Below are positions 34,663-43,107 of a DNA stretch of 64,000 nt, piece by piece. The DNA comes from W-Chloroflexi-9 sp045863195 (GTDB lineage: Bacteria; Chloroflexota; Dehalococcoidia; UBA2979). The first letter of the stretch is position 1; every line of letters starts with the position of its first letter. The position numbers and the translations under genes are program-made. The stretch lies in the NCBI GenBank assembly GCA_045863195.1, contig BTUI01000015.1, positions 1-64,000 on the forward strand, written 5' to 3'. The notes under the pieces are model-generated. The model was not told the DNA's origin. It was given only the letters and a program-made list of their open reading frames with translations, and ran no database searches.

Positions 34663-35874
34663 GTGACCACGGCACCCGTCTTCAACCCGTTCGTCCCCTC
34701 CTTCAAGAAGAACCCGTACCTCCAGTACGGGCGGCTGCGGGAGGGTGACCCCGTCCACCGCAGCCAGGCGCTGCAGGCGTGGATCGTCACGCGCTACGAG
34801 GACTGCCTCGCCGTGATGCGCGACCACGCCACGTACTCCTCGGACTCGCACCACGCCCGAGGCCAACTCGCGGACGCGCTCCAGCAGCAGCGCCGCGACT
34901 CGCCGGTCGGCGACGTGGCCACCGTGCTCGGCGTGGACCCGCCGAGGCATACGGAGATGCGTGCGATCGTGAACCGGGCGTTCACCCCGCGCCGCGTGCA
35001 GGCGCTCCGTCCGCGGATCGAGGAGATCACGCAGGAACTGCTCGCCGCTGCGCCGGACACCGGGTCGTTCGAGGTGATGACGGGGCTGGCTCAGCCGCTC
35101 CCGGTGATCGTGATCGCGGAACTGCTCGGCGTGCCCGCCGCCGACCGGATGCGCTTCAAGGAGTGGTCGAACGCGATCGCGGCGACGACCAACATCGTGC
35201 AGACCGAGGCGATGGTCGCGACCAGCCGCCGCGCGGTGCAGAAACTGGTCGACTACCTCGGTGGGTTCATCCGCGAGCGCCAGCGTGAGCCGCGCGAAGA
35301 CCTGATCTCGGTGCTGGTGACCGCCGAGGAGTCCGGCACGCGGCTGTCGCCGGAGGAGATTCTCGCGTTCGCGATCCTCCTGCTGGTCGCCGGGAACGAG
35401 ACGACGACGAACCTCATCGGCAACGGCCTCGCCGCGCTCCTCGAACACCCCGAGGTGCTCGCCTCGCTCCGCGCGATGCCGGACGCGGTGCCCGCGGCGG
35501 TGGAGGAACTGCTGCGCTACGACAGCCCGGTGCAGGGGCTGGCGCGCTTCACCACGCGTGAGGTCGACCTCGGCGGCCAGCGCATCGCGGCCGGCGACGT
35601 GGTGCTGTGCATGATCGGCGCCGCGAACCGCGACCCACGCCAGTTCGAGGATCCCGACGCGCTGCGGCTCGATCGCGAGCCGAACCGGCACCTCTCCTTC
35701 GGGCAGGGCATCCACTTCTGCCTCGGCGCGCCGCTCGCGCGGCTGGAGGCGGACGTGGCGTTCCGTGCGCTGCTCGCGCGCTGGCCCTCGATCGCCCTCG
35801 CTGAGGGCGGCCTGGAGCGCGGCGGCACGCTGCTGCTCCGCGGCCCGGAGCGGCTGCTGGTCCAGGCGGGCTAG
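34663..35874 (+). CDS. Cytochrome P450
   Basis: 403 residues, a soluble bacterial P450 length, starting at GTG 34663. The I-helix oxygen-activation motif reads LLVAGNETTTN (near 243), the ExxR region is VEELLRYDSPVQGLARFT, and the heme-binding loop is FGQGIHFCLGAPLAR with the axial Cys near residue 352. It resembles CYP107/CYP105-like hydroxylases of broad range. It needs external ferredoxin and reductase, which are not encoded here. It is convergent with the MFS gene, 6 bases apart. Confidence 0.93.
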   Translation: MTTAPVFNPFVPSFKKNPYLQYGRLREGDPVHRSQALQAWIVTRYEDCLAVMRDHATYSSDSHHARGQLADALQQQRRDSPVGDVATVLGVDPPRHTEMRAIVNRAFTPRRVQALRPRIEEITQELLAAAPDTGSFEVMTGLAQPLPVIVIAELLGVPAADRMRFKEWSNAIAATTNIVQTEAMVATSRRAVQKLVDYLGGFIRERQREPREDLISVLVTAEESGTRLSPEEILAFAILLLVAGNETTTNLIGNGLAALLEHPEVLASLRAMPDAVPAAVEELLRYDSPVQGLARFTTREVDLGGQRIAAGDVVLCMIGAANRDPRQFEDPDALRLDREPNRHLSFGQGIHFCLGAPLARLEADVAFRALLARWPSIALAEGGLERGGTLLLRGPERLLVQAG

Positions 35875-35880
35875 CCGCGC

Positions 35881-37122
35881 CTACGCGCTGGCTGCGGGCG
35901 GCTTCGGCCGCGGCTGGAACGCGCCCATCGTCGCGCGGACGGCGAGGAGTGCCACGAACGCCGCGGCGAGGCCGGAGGAGGCCGCCATCGCGGGGCCGGC
36001 GCCGATGTGTTCCATGAGGACGCCGAGGGCGAGGAAGGAGAACGGCTCCAGCCCGCCGCTCATCGAGTAGATGCCGAGGACGCGCGCGCGGTACTCCTCG
36101 TCCGAGTTCAACTGCACCAGCGCCTGGTTGAGGCCCGTGAAGATCGAGTGCACGACGCCGGCGATGATCAGCAGCGCGAAGCCGACCCAGAACTCCGTCG
36201 CCAGCGCGAACGCGCCGATCAACACCATGTAGATCGCGCCCGCCCAGAGCATCGCCGCCATGTGGCCGCGGCCGGCGGCCACGTACCAGAGGCCGACGAG
36301 CGAGCCGATGCCGACGCCGGAGAGCAGCAGCCCCAGCTCGCCCTCGCCGCCCTGCATGTTCTCGGCGACGAAGAGCGGCATGAACTGCACGTACGGGTAG
36401 ACGAGCGTGGAGGCGATGAACGCCGCGAGCACGTTCACGCGTACCGGCGCGTTCTCCCGCAGGTGCGCCACGCCGCCGCCGAGGGAGCGCCACATGGAGC
36501 CCTCGGTCGCGCTGACGCGGCGGCTGTCCACCTTCAGGAGGAACACGAGGAGCAGCGCGAGGACCAGCAGCACGAACTGCAGCGCGAAGGCGAGGTCGGC
36601 GCCGCGGAGGCCCAGGATCAGGCCGCCGAACGACGGGCCGATGACGCGCATCGTGGATCCGGTGAGGCTGTTCAGCGCGATGCCATTGCGGAGCAGGTCG
36701 CGCCCCACGGTGTCGTAGACGAGCAGGTTGCGGGTCGGTCCGTTCAGCGACTGGCCAATGCCGAAGCCCATGCCGATCACGTACAGCATCGGGATCGAGA
36801 CGAACCCGCCGAAGACGGCGACGGCCAGCACCAGCGCGCCGACTGCCTGGCCGAGCGCCGCCCAGAGCAGCACCCGTCGCGCCCCGTAGCGGTCCGACAG
36901 CGGGCCGACGAACGGCGAAAGCACGAGTACGAACACGTTCGACAGGAACCCGAGGCCGGCGAGTTGCACGGCGGAGCCGGTGAGTTCGTACACCGTCCAG
37001 AGCAGGGCCACGCGCTGGATCCACTGGCCGAGTTGCATCGCCATCCCGGCGCCCATGAGGAACCGGAACTGCGGCGACTTCAACGCGCCGCCGCCGACGG
37101 TGCGCCGGATGCGCTCGATCAT
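35881..37122 (-). CDS. MFS transporter (major facilitator)
   Basis: 413 residues from ATG 37122 (AAGGG 8 bases upstream), the usual 12-helix length. The first loop between helices 2 and 3 has SPFVGPLSDRYGARRVL, a form of the GxxxDRxGRR signature, and a second copy is less clear. The layout resembles Bcr/EmrD- or MefA-type enterobactin or macrolide exporters (DUF894-like). The substrate is unknown. It is divergent from a HIT gene. Confidence 0.87.
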   Translation of the reverse strand: MIERIRRTVGGGALKSPQFRFLMGAGMAMQLGQWIQRVALLWTVYELTGSAVQLAGLGFLSNVFVLVLSPFVGPLSDRYGARRVLLWAALGQAVGALVLAVAVFGGFVSIPMLYVIGMGFGIGQSLNGPTRNLLVYDTVGRDLLRNGIALNSLTGSTMRVIGPSFGGLILGLRGADLAFALQFVLLVLALLLVFLLKVDSRRVSATEGSMWRSLGGGVAHLRENAPVRVNVLAAFIASTLVYPYVQFMPLFVAENMQGGEGELGLLLSGVGIGSLVGLWYVAAGRGHMAAMLWAGAIYMVLIGAFALATEFWVGFALLIIAGVVHSIFTGLNQALVQLNSDEEYRARVLGIYSMSGGLEPFSFLALGVLMEHIGAGPAMAASSGLAAAFVALLAVRATMGAFQPRPKPPAASA

Positions 37123-37292
37123 CGCGCGCGCCCTTGCCGGGGCGCGCGTGGAGGCGTGGCGTGAGCCGTGGTGGGGGAGGGGGCCGGCGTGATGCGCATC
37201 GTCATCGGTGTCCGCCGTCTGGAACGTGGGCGAAACTGTACGCACGATGCGGCATAACGTCGACACAACGTCGCCGAGATAGGGAGTACGCG

Positions 37293-37655
37293 ATGCCGGT
37301 ACCGGAGTACGACCCGAACAACGTGTTCGCACGCATCCTGCGTGACGAGATCCCGAGCCAGCGGGTGTATGAGGACGACGAGTTCGTCGCCTTCCGGGAC
37401 ATCGCGCCGGCGGCGCCGGTGCACCTCATCGTCATCCCGCGCGGCGTGCCGCCCGTGTCGGCCGCCTCCGCCACCGAGGCGGATGCGCCGATGCTCGGGC
37501 GGCTGCTGCTCGCGGGCGCTCGGGTCGCCGCGCAGCAGGGGCTGGTGGACGGCGGTTACCGGCTCGTCATCAACTCAGGCGACCACGCGGGCCAGACAGT
37601 GCATCACCTGCACCTGCACGTGCTGGGGGGCGCACCGCTCGGCCCGGTCGCCTGA
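37293..37655 (+). CDS. HIT-family nucleotide hydrolase (HinT-like)
   Basis: 120 residues from ATG 37293, preceded by AGGGAG; longer in-frame starts have shadow-like sequence. Conserved features include NVFARILRDEIPS, YEDDEFVAFRDIAP, VHLIVIPR and the catalytic triad HHLHLHVLGG. HinT proteins hydrolyse AMP-lysine-type phosphoramidates. The gene stands alone on the plus strand, 76 bases before the histidine-kinase-like gene. Confidence 0.93.
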   Translation: MPVPEYDPNNVFARILRDEIPSQRVYEDDEFVAFRDIAPAAPVHLIVIPRGVPPVSAASATEADAPMLGRLLLAGARVAAQQGLVDGGYRLVINSGDHAGQTVHHLHLHVLGGAPLGPVA

Positions 37656-37731
37656 CCGGTTGCGGCGGTCGGTTCACGGGAGCATCATCATCACGGGCGT
37701 TCGCCCGGGACATGACACGGGAGTCCCCCAG

Positions 37732-38415
37732 GTGCCGACCGCTCGACCGGGTGCCGAACAGTCCGACGCGGACCGCCACTCCGACCCACAGTCGTTGCTG
37801 GACTCGCTGCTCTTCTCGGTCTCGCACGACCTCCGGTCGCCCCTGCTGACCATGTCGCTCTCCGCCGACCTGCTGGACGATGCGCTCCGCGAGCACGTCG
37901 CCACGCAGGGGGAATCGTCCACCGTGGGTGTCGCCCTCGGTGCGCTCCGGCACGGCACCCGTGACCTGGAGCGGATGTTGCAGGCGCTGACCGCCGTCTC
38001 CCGGGCGCGCCGCCGGCCGCTCGATGCGTCGCCGGCGCCGCTGCAGATGATCCTCGGCGGACACATCGTCCTCTCGGACGAGGGCGACCTCGGCCGGCGC
38101 ACCGTCGCCGTGGACGTGCTGGCGTTGCGCGAGCACCTGGACGCCACCTGGGGTGAGGAGCCCGTCGAGATCCACGTCCGGCTGGAGGGCGGGTTCGCTG
38201 TGCTCTCCTGCCCGGAGGTCGCACCCGACCTGGATGACGAGCCCCTGACGGCGCTCGCCGGATCGCTTCAGATCTATGCCGGCGGGCCGGTGCAGACACT
38301 CGCGGCGGCGCAGGTGATCCTCGAGCGGCTGGGTGGCCGCGTGCGCTGTGGCGACGGGCACACGGTGTTCTGGCTGCCGCTCGGCGGCCCCACGCGGATG
38401 GACACGCGTCGATGA
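37732..38415 (+). CDS. Histidine-kinase-like protein with intact DHp His but degenerate ATPase
   Basis: 227 residues from GTG 37732, with CGGGAG 8 bases upstream. The dimerisation/phosphoacceptor segment SVSHDLRSPLLTM keeps the expected His (H32). The remainder is much too short for a normal HATPase_c: I find no N-box Asn and no DxGxG, only a terminal strand pattern (AQVILERLGGRV ... HTVFWLPLG) like the end of an ATPase domain. There is no membrane segment. It overlaps the next gene, a lone receiver, by ATGA. It may act as a phosphotransfer protein or scaffold fed by another kinase. Confidence 0.75.
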   Translation: MPTARPGAEQSDADRHSDPQSLLDSLLFSVSHDLRSPLLTMSLSADLLDDALREHVATQGESSTVGVALGALRHGTRDLERMLQALTAVSRARRRPLDASPAPLQMILGGHIVLSDEGDLGRRTVAVDVLALREHLDATWGEEPVEIHVRLEGGFAVLSCPEVAPDLDDEPLTALAGSLQIYAGGPVQTLAAAQVILERLGGRVRCGDGHTVFWLPLGGPTRMDTRR

Positions 38416-38825
38416 TTTACACACACGTCGTGATCGTGGACGACGAGGTCGATCACGCCGTGATCTCGCGCATGGTGCTGGCGCAGGTCGCGCCCGGCCT
38501 CGATGTCGAAACGCACACCGACCTCGTGGGGCTGGAGGTGCGCCTGCACGCCGTGCCCCAGGACGCGCTCGTCATCGTCGACCGAATGCTGGGCCGGGTG
38601 GAGTCGTTCGACCTCGTGCGCGCGCTCAAGCGCGTGCGGCCCGACCTGACGGTGGTGCTGGTGTCCGCGGTGCTGACGCCGGAGGATCGCCGGCGGGCGC
38701 TGGAGAGCGGAGCGAGCGATACGGCGGAAAAGCCGGGCGACCTGGAGGGCTGGCGCGCGTTGTTCCGGAGGCTGCTCTCAGGCGGCGACGGAAGCGCGTC
38801 GAAGGCGCTCGGCGGCGTCGCGTAG
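38412..38825 (+). CDS. Single-domain response regulator
   Basis: 137 residues, receiver domain only. The acidic pocket (D10, D11), phosphoacceptor D57 (VIVDRMLG), the switch Ser (VSA, S85) and the conserved Lys (EKP, K107) are all present, so it should be phosphorylatable. No output domain follows, only a short basic and Gly-rich tail. Translationally coupled to the histidine-kinase-like gene. Confidence 0.88.
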   Translation: MIYTHVVIVDDEVDHAVISRMVLAQVAPGLDVETHTDLVGLEVRLHAVPQDALVIVDRMLGRVESFDLVRALKRVRPDLTVVLVSAVLTPEDRRRALESGASDTAEKPGDLEGWRALFRRLLSGGDGSASKALGGVA

Positions 38826-38833
38826 GCGAGGTG

Positions 38834-39097
38834 CTACGACGGGGCCTGCCAGGGCCCACGCCCGGACTCGTCGCGCGAAGCGCTCGTCAGGTCGGTGAGG
38901 ACGCGCCGAAGGCGCTCGGACTGCTCGCGGATGGCGTCGACGGCCGTTGAGCGTTCATCATCGTCCAGTTCGTGGAGGATCTGGGCGTAGCCGAGGATCA
39001 CCTGCAGGGCGTTCGACACCTCGTCCACCATGCCCGCAACGAACTGGCGCTCGTCCGCGGTGGCGTCGCGAGGCGTCACGTTCGTGTCGCTAGTCAT
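38834..39097 (-). CDS. Stand-alone DHp (HisKA-like) domain lacking the phosphoacceptor His
   Basis: 87 residues from ATG 39097 (an adjacent ATG at 39100 is also possible; AGGGGGA lies just upstream). The sequence VDEVSNALQVILGYAQIL followed by a long charged helix (AIREQSERLRRVLTDLTSAS) matches the two-helix HisKA hairpin, in which HExxNxL reads DEVSNAL, so the His is replaced by Asp. No ATPase domain exists. It is convergent with the receiver gene 8 bases away and may bind it, mimicking a kinase dimer surface. Confidence 0.7.
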   Translation of the reverse strand: MTSDTNVTPRDATADERQFVAGMVDEVSNALQVILGYAQILHELDDDERSTAVDAIREQSERLRRVLTDLTSASRDESGRGPWQAPS

Positions 39098-39250
39098 CAT
39101 TCCCCCTGCGTCAGAAGGTAACCCTTCGGAAGCGACACCGGGAGGTTTCGTCAGGATTGCGGGGTTGAAATTCGGTGAACGGCACGTCAGACACGGACAG
39201 ACGTGATGAATGGGCGGGGAGGCGGTCCGGCGTAAGATGGTCAGGCGCGC

Positions 39251-39327
39251 GGGCCAGTAGCTCAGCGGCCTAGAGCAGTCGGCTCATAACCGATCGGTCC
39301 CAGGTTCGAATCCTGGCTGGCCTACCA
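39251..39327 (+). tRNA. tRNA-Met (anticodon CAT, elongator type)
   Basis: 77 bases with acceptor GGGCCAG/CTGGCCT (terminal G-T wobble), D arm GCTC..GAGC, anticodon stem GTCGG/CCGAT, loop CTCATAA, T arm CCAGG-TTCGAAT-CCTGG, discriminator A and encoded CCA. The anticodon stem lacks the three consecutive G-C pairs of initiator tRNA, favouring the elongator. A lysidine-modified tRNA-Ile cannot be excluded from sequence alone. Confidence 0.93.
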
Positions 39328-39361
39328 CGTCGCGTTTCGATAGCGCCGGAGGTCCCTCGTC

Positions 39362-39934
39362 GTGAGCGAAGCGATCCGCGCCGCCCTGGCTGCGATGCGC
39401 CCGACCGAACTGACGCTCGACGAGGGCTTCACCGCCGCCGGCGTCCTCCTCCTCCTCGAGCCCGCCGCGGAGGGCGAACGGCTGCTGTTCCAGGTGCGGA
39501 CGCGCACCGTGCGCCACCACCAGGGCGAGATCAGTTTCCCCGGCGGGCGGCGCGATCCCGGCGACGCGAGCCTCCTGCACACCGCGCTGCGCGAGACGCA
39601 CGAGGAGGTCGGCGTGCCGCCGGAGGCCGTCGCGGTCCTCGGGCAACTGGACGACACCGTGACCCGCGGCTCCCGGTACCTGATCCGGCCCTACGTGGGC
39701 CTCATGGCGGATGGCGTGCAGGCGACCGTGGCGGCGCGGCGCGAGGTCAGCGAACTGCTGAGCGTCCCCGTGGCGCATCTGCTCGATCCGGCGTCGCGAG
39801 CGTGGAAGGTCGTGGACCGGGATGGCGAAGTGGAGGCCACCCCGGCGTACCAGTACGGAGAGCACCTGATCTGGGGCGCCACGGCGCGCATCCTGGGCCA
39901 GTTCCTGGGGCTCGTGGAGGGGGCGGGGCGATGA
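39362..39934 (+). CDS. NUDIX hydrolase, CoA pyrophosphatase type
   Basis: 190 residues from GTG 39362 with GGAGG about 9 bases upstream. The UPF0035/CoAse signature HHQGEISFPGGRRDPGD precedes the Nudix helix TALRETHEEVGV. Members split CoA and its derivatives into phosphopantetheine and 3',5'-ADP. The gene follows tRNA-Met by 34 bases and overlaps the phosphatase gene by ATGA. Confidence 0.88.
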   Translation: MSEAIRAALAAMRPTELTLDEGFTAAGVLLLLEPAAEGERLLFQVRTRTVRHHQGEISFPGGRRDPGDASLLHTALRETHEEVGVPPEAVAVLGQLDDTVTRGSRYLIRPYVGLMADGVQATVAARREVSELLSVPVAHLLDPASRAWKVVDRDGEVEATPAYQYGEHLIWGATARILGQFLGLVEGAGR

Positions 39935-40557
39935 CGGTGATCCTCGTGCGCCACGGCCAGTCGCGCGGCAACAGTCGCGGCATCATCCAGGGGTGGCTGG
40001 ATGAACCGCTGACGGAGGCCGGAGAGGCGCAGGCGCGCCTCGTCGCGGCCCGTCTGCGGGAGATGCGGGTGGACGCGCTGTACGCGAGCCCGCTGGCCCG
40101 TGCCCGTGCCACCGCCGAGGCGGTCTCCACCGCCCTCGGGCTTCCGGTCGTGGAGACGCCGGGGCTGCGTGAGCACTACTTCGGCGCGGCGCAGGGCCTG
40201 ACGTGGGCAGACGCGAGCGCGCGCTGGGGGCTGCGGGCCGGCCACGGCGAGGACTGGGCGGCGGGAGTGCCGGACGCCGAGCCGATGCTCGCGTTCCGGC
40301 AGCGCGTCGCCGCGGCGTTCGACGATCTACTCGCACGGCACCAGGAGGACGTGGCGGTGTGCGTGACGCACGGTGGCACGATCGCGCAGGTCGTCGGCCA
40401 CGTGCTCGGCCTGCCCGGGTTCACCACGCCGCCGATCCGCGTCGACAACACCTCGCTGACGGTGATCGAAGGGCCGGTCTCGCGGCCTGCGATCCGCACG
40501 CTGAACGACGCATGCCACGCCGGCGGCGGTGACGCGGCAGCGTCGCGCGCGTTCTGA
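39931..40557 (+). CDS. Histidine phosphatase (phosphoglycerate mutase-like)
   Basis: 208 residues from ATG 39931, which overlaps the NUDIX stop. The catalytic VILVRHGQSRGN is at the N terminus. The second conserved Arg region is LYASPLARARATAEAV, the acid is in LREHYFGAAQGL, and the second His is in VCVTHGGTIAQVV. Substrate range in this superfamily is wide (phosphosugars, alpha-ribazole phosphate and others) and is not settled here. Confidence 0.9.
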   Translation: MTVILVRHGQSRGNSRGIIQGWLDEPLTEAGEAQARLVAARLREMRVDALYASPLARARATAEAVSTALGLPVVETPGLREHYFGAAQGLTWADASARWGLRAGHGEDWAAGVPDAEPMLAFRQRVAAAFDDLLARHQEDVAVCVTHGGTIAQVVGHVLGLPGFTTPPIRVDNTSLTVIEGPVSRPAIRTLNDACHAGGGDAAASRAF

Positions 40558-40577
40558 CGCCAAGCGGTCCCGAGGAC

Positions 40578-41444
40578 CTACGAGAGCAGCGACCGGCTGG
40601 CGACGCGGATCGCGGCGGCGCGGGCGAACTCCAGCGCCTCTTCCGCCTCGCGCATCAGGCCGGATGCCGTGACCTCGTCGTCCGGGAAGGCGGCGATGCC
40701 GCAGCGCACCTCGCCGCCGATGATCTCCTGCGCGGCCACGGCGAGTTTCTCCGCGACCACCTGTGCGCCCTCGATGCCGGTCTCCGGCAGGAGCAGGGCG
40801 TAGGTCCCATCGCCCATCTGGATCACCGTATCCACGGTGCGGAGCCGGCCGATGTACTCCTGGGAGAGTTGTGCGCTGCTGCGCTGCGCCATGTCTCGGC
40901 CGTTCCGAGCGACGAAGTCCGCCCAGTCGTCCGGGCCGATCATCAGCAGCGTGAACGAGTGGCCGTATCGCCGCGCACGCTCGACCTCGAGGTTCATCAG
41001 GCGCTCAGCGTGCTGCCGCTTCGTCGCGCCGGTCTCCGGGTCCACGGACTCGATCTCCGCGATCACCTGCGCGCGCGCGGTCAGTTCGGAGTCGTAGGCG
41101 CGGAGGGCGCCTCGCAGCGTGTCGCCGACGATCGCGGTGATCACCATGACGAACGCGCCGGCGGCAGCGGCGGGGATGTAGGTGCCGTTCGGGTCCGCGC
41201 CCGGGGCGGAGGCGCGCAGCCCCTGCACCGCGGCGTAGGCGACGGCGGCGACCGCCGCGACCGCCAGGTGGCTGCCGCGGAACGGCCGCAGGATGGAGAG
41301 TCCGGCCACCACGGCCAGCGCCGCGGCGACCACGGCGGAGGTGTCGCGCTCCGGGTCGAGGACGGAGACGGCGCCAATCGCCAGCGCCAGCCAGATGGCG
41401 AGCATGAAGATGCGCAGCCAGATTTCGCGCGTGTACTCGGTCAT
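40578..41444 (-). CDS. Membrane protein with degenerate GGDEF domain
   Basis: 288 residues from ATG 41444 (GGAGAGG upstream). Four N-terminal helices (to about residue 105) are followed by a GGDEF-type fold: VDPETGATKRQHAERLMNLE matches the opening DxLTGLxNR block, and RLRTVDTVIQMGDGTYALLLP is where RxxDxxxRxGGDEFxxLLP would be. The signature reads MGDGTY, so cyclase activity is unlikely. The protein may be a c-di-GMP or GTP sensor or scaffold. It follows the GT-C gene by 22 bases in the polysaccharide-like cluster. Confidence 0.8.
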   Translation of the reverse strand: MTEYTREIWLRIFMLAIWLALAIGAVSVLDPERDTSAVVAAALAVVAGLSILRPFRGSHLAVAAVAAVAYAAVQGLRASAPGADPNGTYIPAAAAGAFVMVITAIVGDTLRGALRAYDSELTARAQVIAEIESVDPETGATKRQHAERLMNLEVERARRYGHSFTLLMIGPDDWADFVARNGRDMAQRSSAQLSQEYIGRLRTVDTVIQMGDGTYALLLPETGIEGAQVVAEKLAVAAQEIIGGEVRCGIAAFPDDEVTASGLMREAEEALEFARAAAIRVASRSLLS

Positions 41445-41466
41445 GCGGGCCTCTCCGCGATCCGGT

Positions 41467-43107
41467 TCATGGTAGCGCCGGGCCCACCACGCGGTAGATG
41501 CGGTACGCCCCCGCCTCGAACTCCAACCGCGTGAACGTGGTGCCGCTCTCGTACATCGAGGGGTGCGGACGCTCGATGCGGCCCTCGCCCTGTCCGGGCA
41601 GCCGCTGCCGCGTGAGGACGAAGTCTGCGAACTGGTAGGGGTCGAAGGCGACCGCCTCCTCTGCCTTGTCCGCGTCCGTCCGGAAGCGCGCGAAGTCACC
41701 GGTGGCGAGCATGACCTCCGCGTGGCGGTTGGTGTCGGCGACGATGCGCCCGGCGCCCACGTTCTCGCGAATCCAGTCGGCCGTGGCGGCCACGCTCGGT
41801 GGTTCCGCTTCGACAGCCTCGCCGCGGAGGATGGCGCGCACCCCCGCGACCGGGCGGTCCGTGTCCGGCAGCGCGACGAGCGCCGCCGCGCCCGATGCGA
41901 ACGAGGCGAGGAGCAACGCGCCGCACCAGAGCGCCTGCGCCCGGCGGCGGGGGACCTCCAGCACGTCCGGGGCGTAGCCGTCCGTCAGTTGCTGGTGGCG
42001 GAACCCGAGGATCGCGAAGGCCGGGACGATCGCCACGAAGAGGTGCGAGGTGAGCGGCTGCGCCTGTCCCGCGGCTATCGCCGCGCCACCCGGCAGCACC
42101 ACCGCGATCGAGACGAACGCGAGGGCGAACCGCTCGCGCGAGGGGCGCACGGCCGCCCAGGCGAGCAGCGCGAGGATCGCCGCCACGGAGACCGGAGCAA
42201 TCGCGGTGGCCCAGCGGGCGACCCACAGGACGCCCTCCAGCGGCGAGGTGGCGAAGTCGCGCATCTGGTCGAGCAGACGGGCATCCTCGCCGCCGAGTTG
42301 CGTGACGGCCCGGGCCTCCGTCACGAACTCGCCGAGGACACCGTGCGGGAACCAGGAGATCAGCGTCCACAGGCCGACCATGAACAGGATCGGGACGCTG
42401 AACGCCATCATCGGCGCCAGGTTCGCGTCGGCCTCGGTGGAGCGGGCACGCGCGGCGGCGATCCACCAGAACGCAAGGCCCATCGCCACCGAGAGGAGCA
42501 GGGAGTCGTAGCGCACGAGGAACGCGATGCCGAGTGCGACGCCGGCCCCGATGACGGACGCGACCGATTCGCGATGGAGCCACGACCCGAAGTGCGAGAG
42601 GGCGGTGAGCACGAGGGAGGCGTAGAGCGCCTCGGGGAGCCCCACCGCGCCGGCGAACACCAGCAGTGGGTTCAGCGCGAACGCCGCGACGAATAGGAAC
42701 GTGGCGAACGCCGTCAGCCCGGCGCGATGCGCCACGCCGGCGGCGGCCTGGACCGCGATGCCGCCCGTGAGCGCCGTGGCGAGGGCGGCGGCAAGGCCGC
42801 CGTCGCGCAGCGCCGGAAACGCCGCGAACGGCACGGTGAGGACGGTGAACAGCGGCGGCCGGTCGAACCCGAACCCGATCAGCGTGGGGTCGAAGCCGTC
42901 CCAGACGGTGGCGAGGCGGGCGGTGCGCACCATGGCCTCCGGCGCGCCGAGGCCGTGCTGCCCGACGAGGTAGACGGCGAGTGCGACGTACGCCGCGGCC
43001 ACGAGCGTCGACGCAACCTCGATGCGTCCATAGCGGAGGCGGACCAGTGCTTCGCGGCGCGGAGCCTGGGCGCCGCCCATCTGGTCACCGAGACGGATCG
43101 CGGACAC
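41467..43107 (-). CDS. GT-C-type membrane glycosyltransferase (PMT/ArnT-like)
   Basis: 546 residues from a GTG at 43107 that abuts the previous stop. About ten to twelve hydrophobic segments lie across residues 30-400, with an N-terminal acidic loop and FGFDRPPLFTVL, the 'RPPL' feature of ArnT/PMT family GT-C enzymes, followed by LNPLLVFAGAVGLPEAL and GIAFLVRYDSLLL. The soluble C terminus (about 440-546) ends in a short beta-rich domain. It would use a polyprenyl-linked sugar donor at the outer membrane face. It is immediately downstream of the MshEN-GT2 gene, suggesting the same polysaccharide or glycosylation pathway. Confidence 0.78.
   Translation of the reverse strand: MSAIRLGDQMGGAQAPRREALVRLRYGRIEVASTLVAAAYVALAVYLVGQHGLGAPEAMVRTARLATVWDGFDPTLIGFGFDRPPLFTVLTVPFAAFPALRDGGLAAALATALTGGIAVQAAAGVAHRAGLTAFATFLFVAAFALNPLLVFAGAVGLPEALYASLVLTALSHFGSWLHRESVASVIGAGVALGIAFLVRYDSLLLSVAMGLAFWWIAAARARSTEADANLAPMMAFSVPILFMVGLWTLISWFPHGVLGEFVTEARAVTQLGGEDARLLDQMRDFATSPLEGVLWVARWATAIAPVSVAAILALLAWAAVRPSRERFALAFVSIAVVLPGGAAIAAGQAQPLTSHLFVAIVPAFAILGFRHQQLTDGYAPDVLEVPRRRAQALWCGALLLASFASGAAALVALPDTDRPVAGVRAILRGEAVEAEPPSVAATADWIRENVGAGRIVADTNRHAEVMLATGDFARFRTDADKAEEAVAFDPYQFADFVLTRQRLPGQGEGRIERPHPSMYESGTTFTRLEFEAGAYRIYRVVGPALP

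Noticed and set aside
32729..34666. A 645-codon plus-strand frame
   Set aside because: It runs antisense to both the TetR regulator and the ABC1 kinase genes and shows no family motif.
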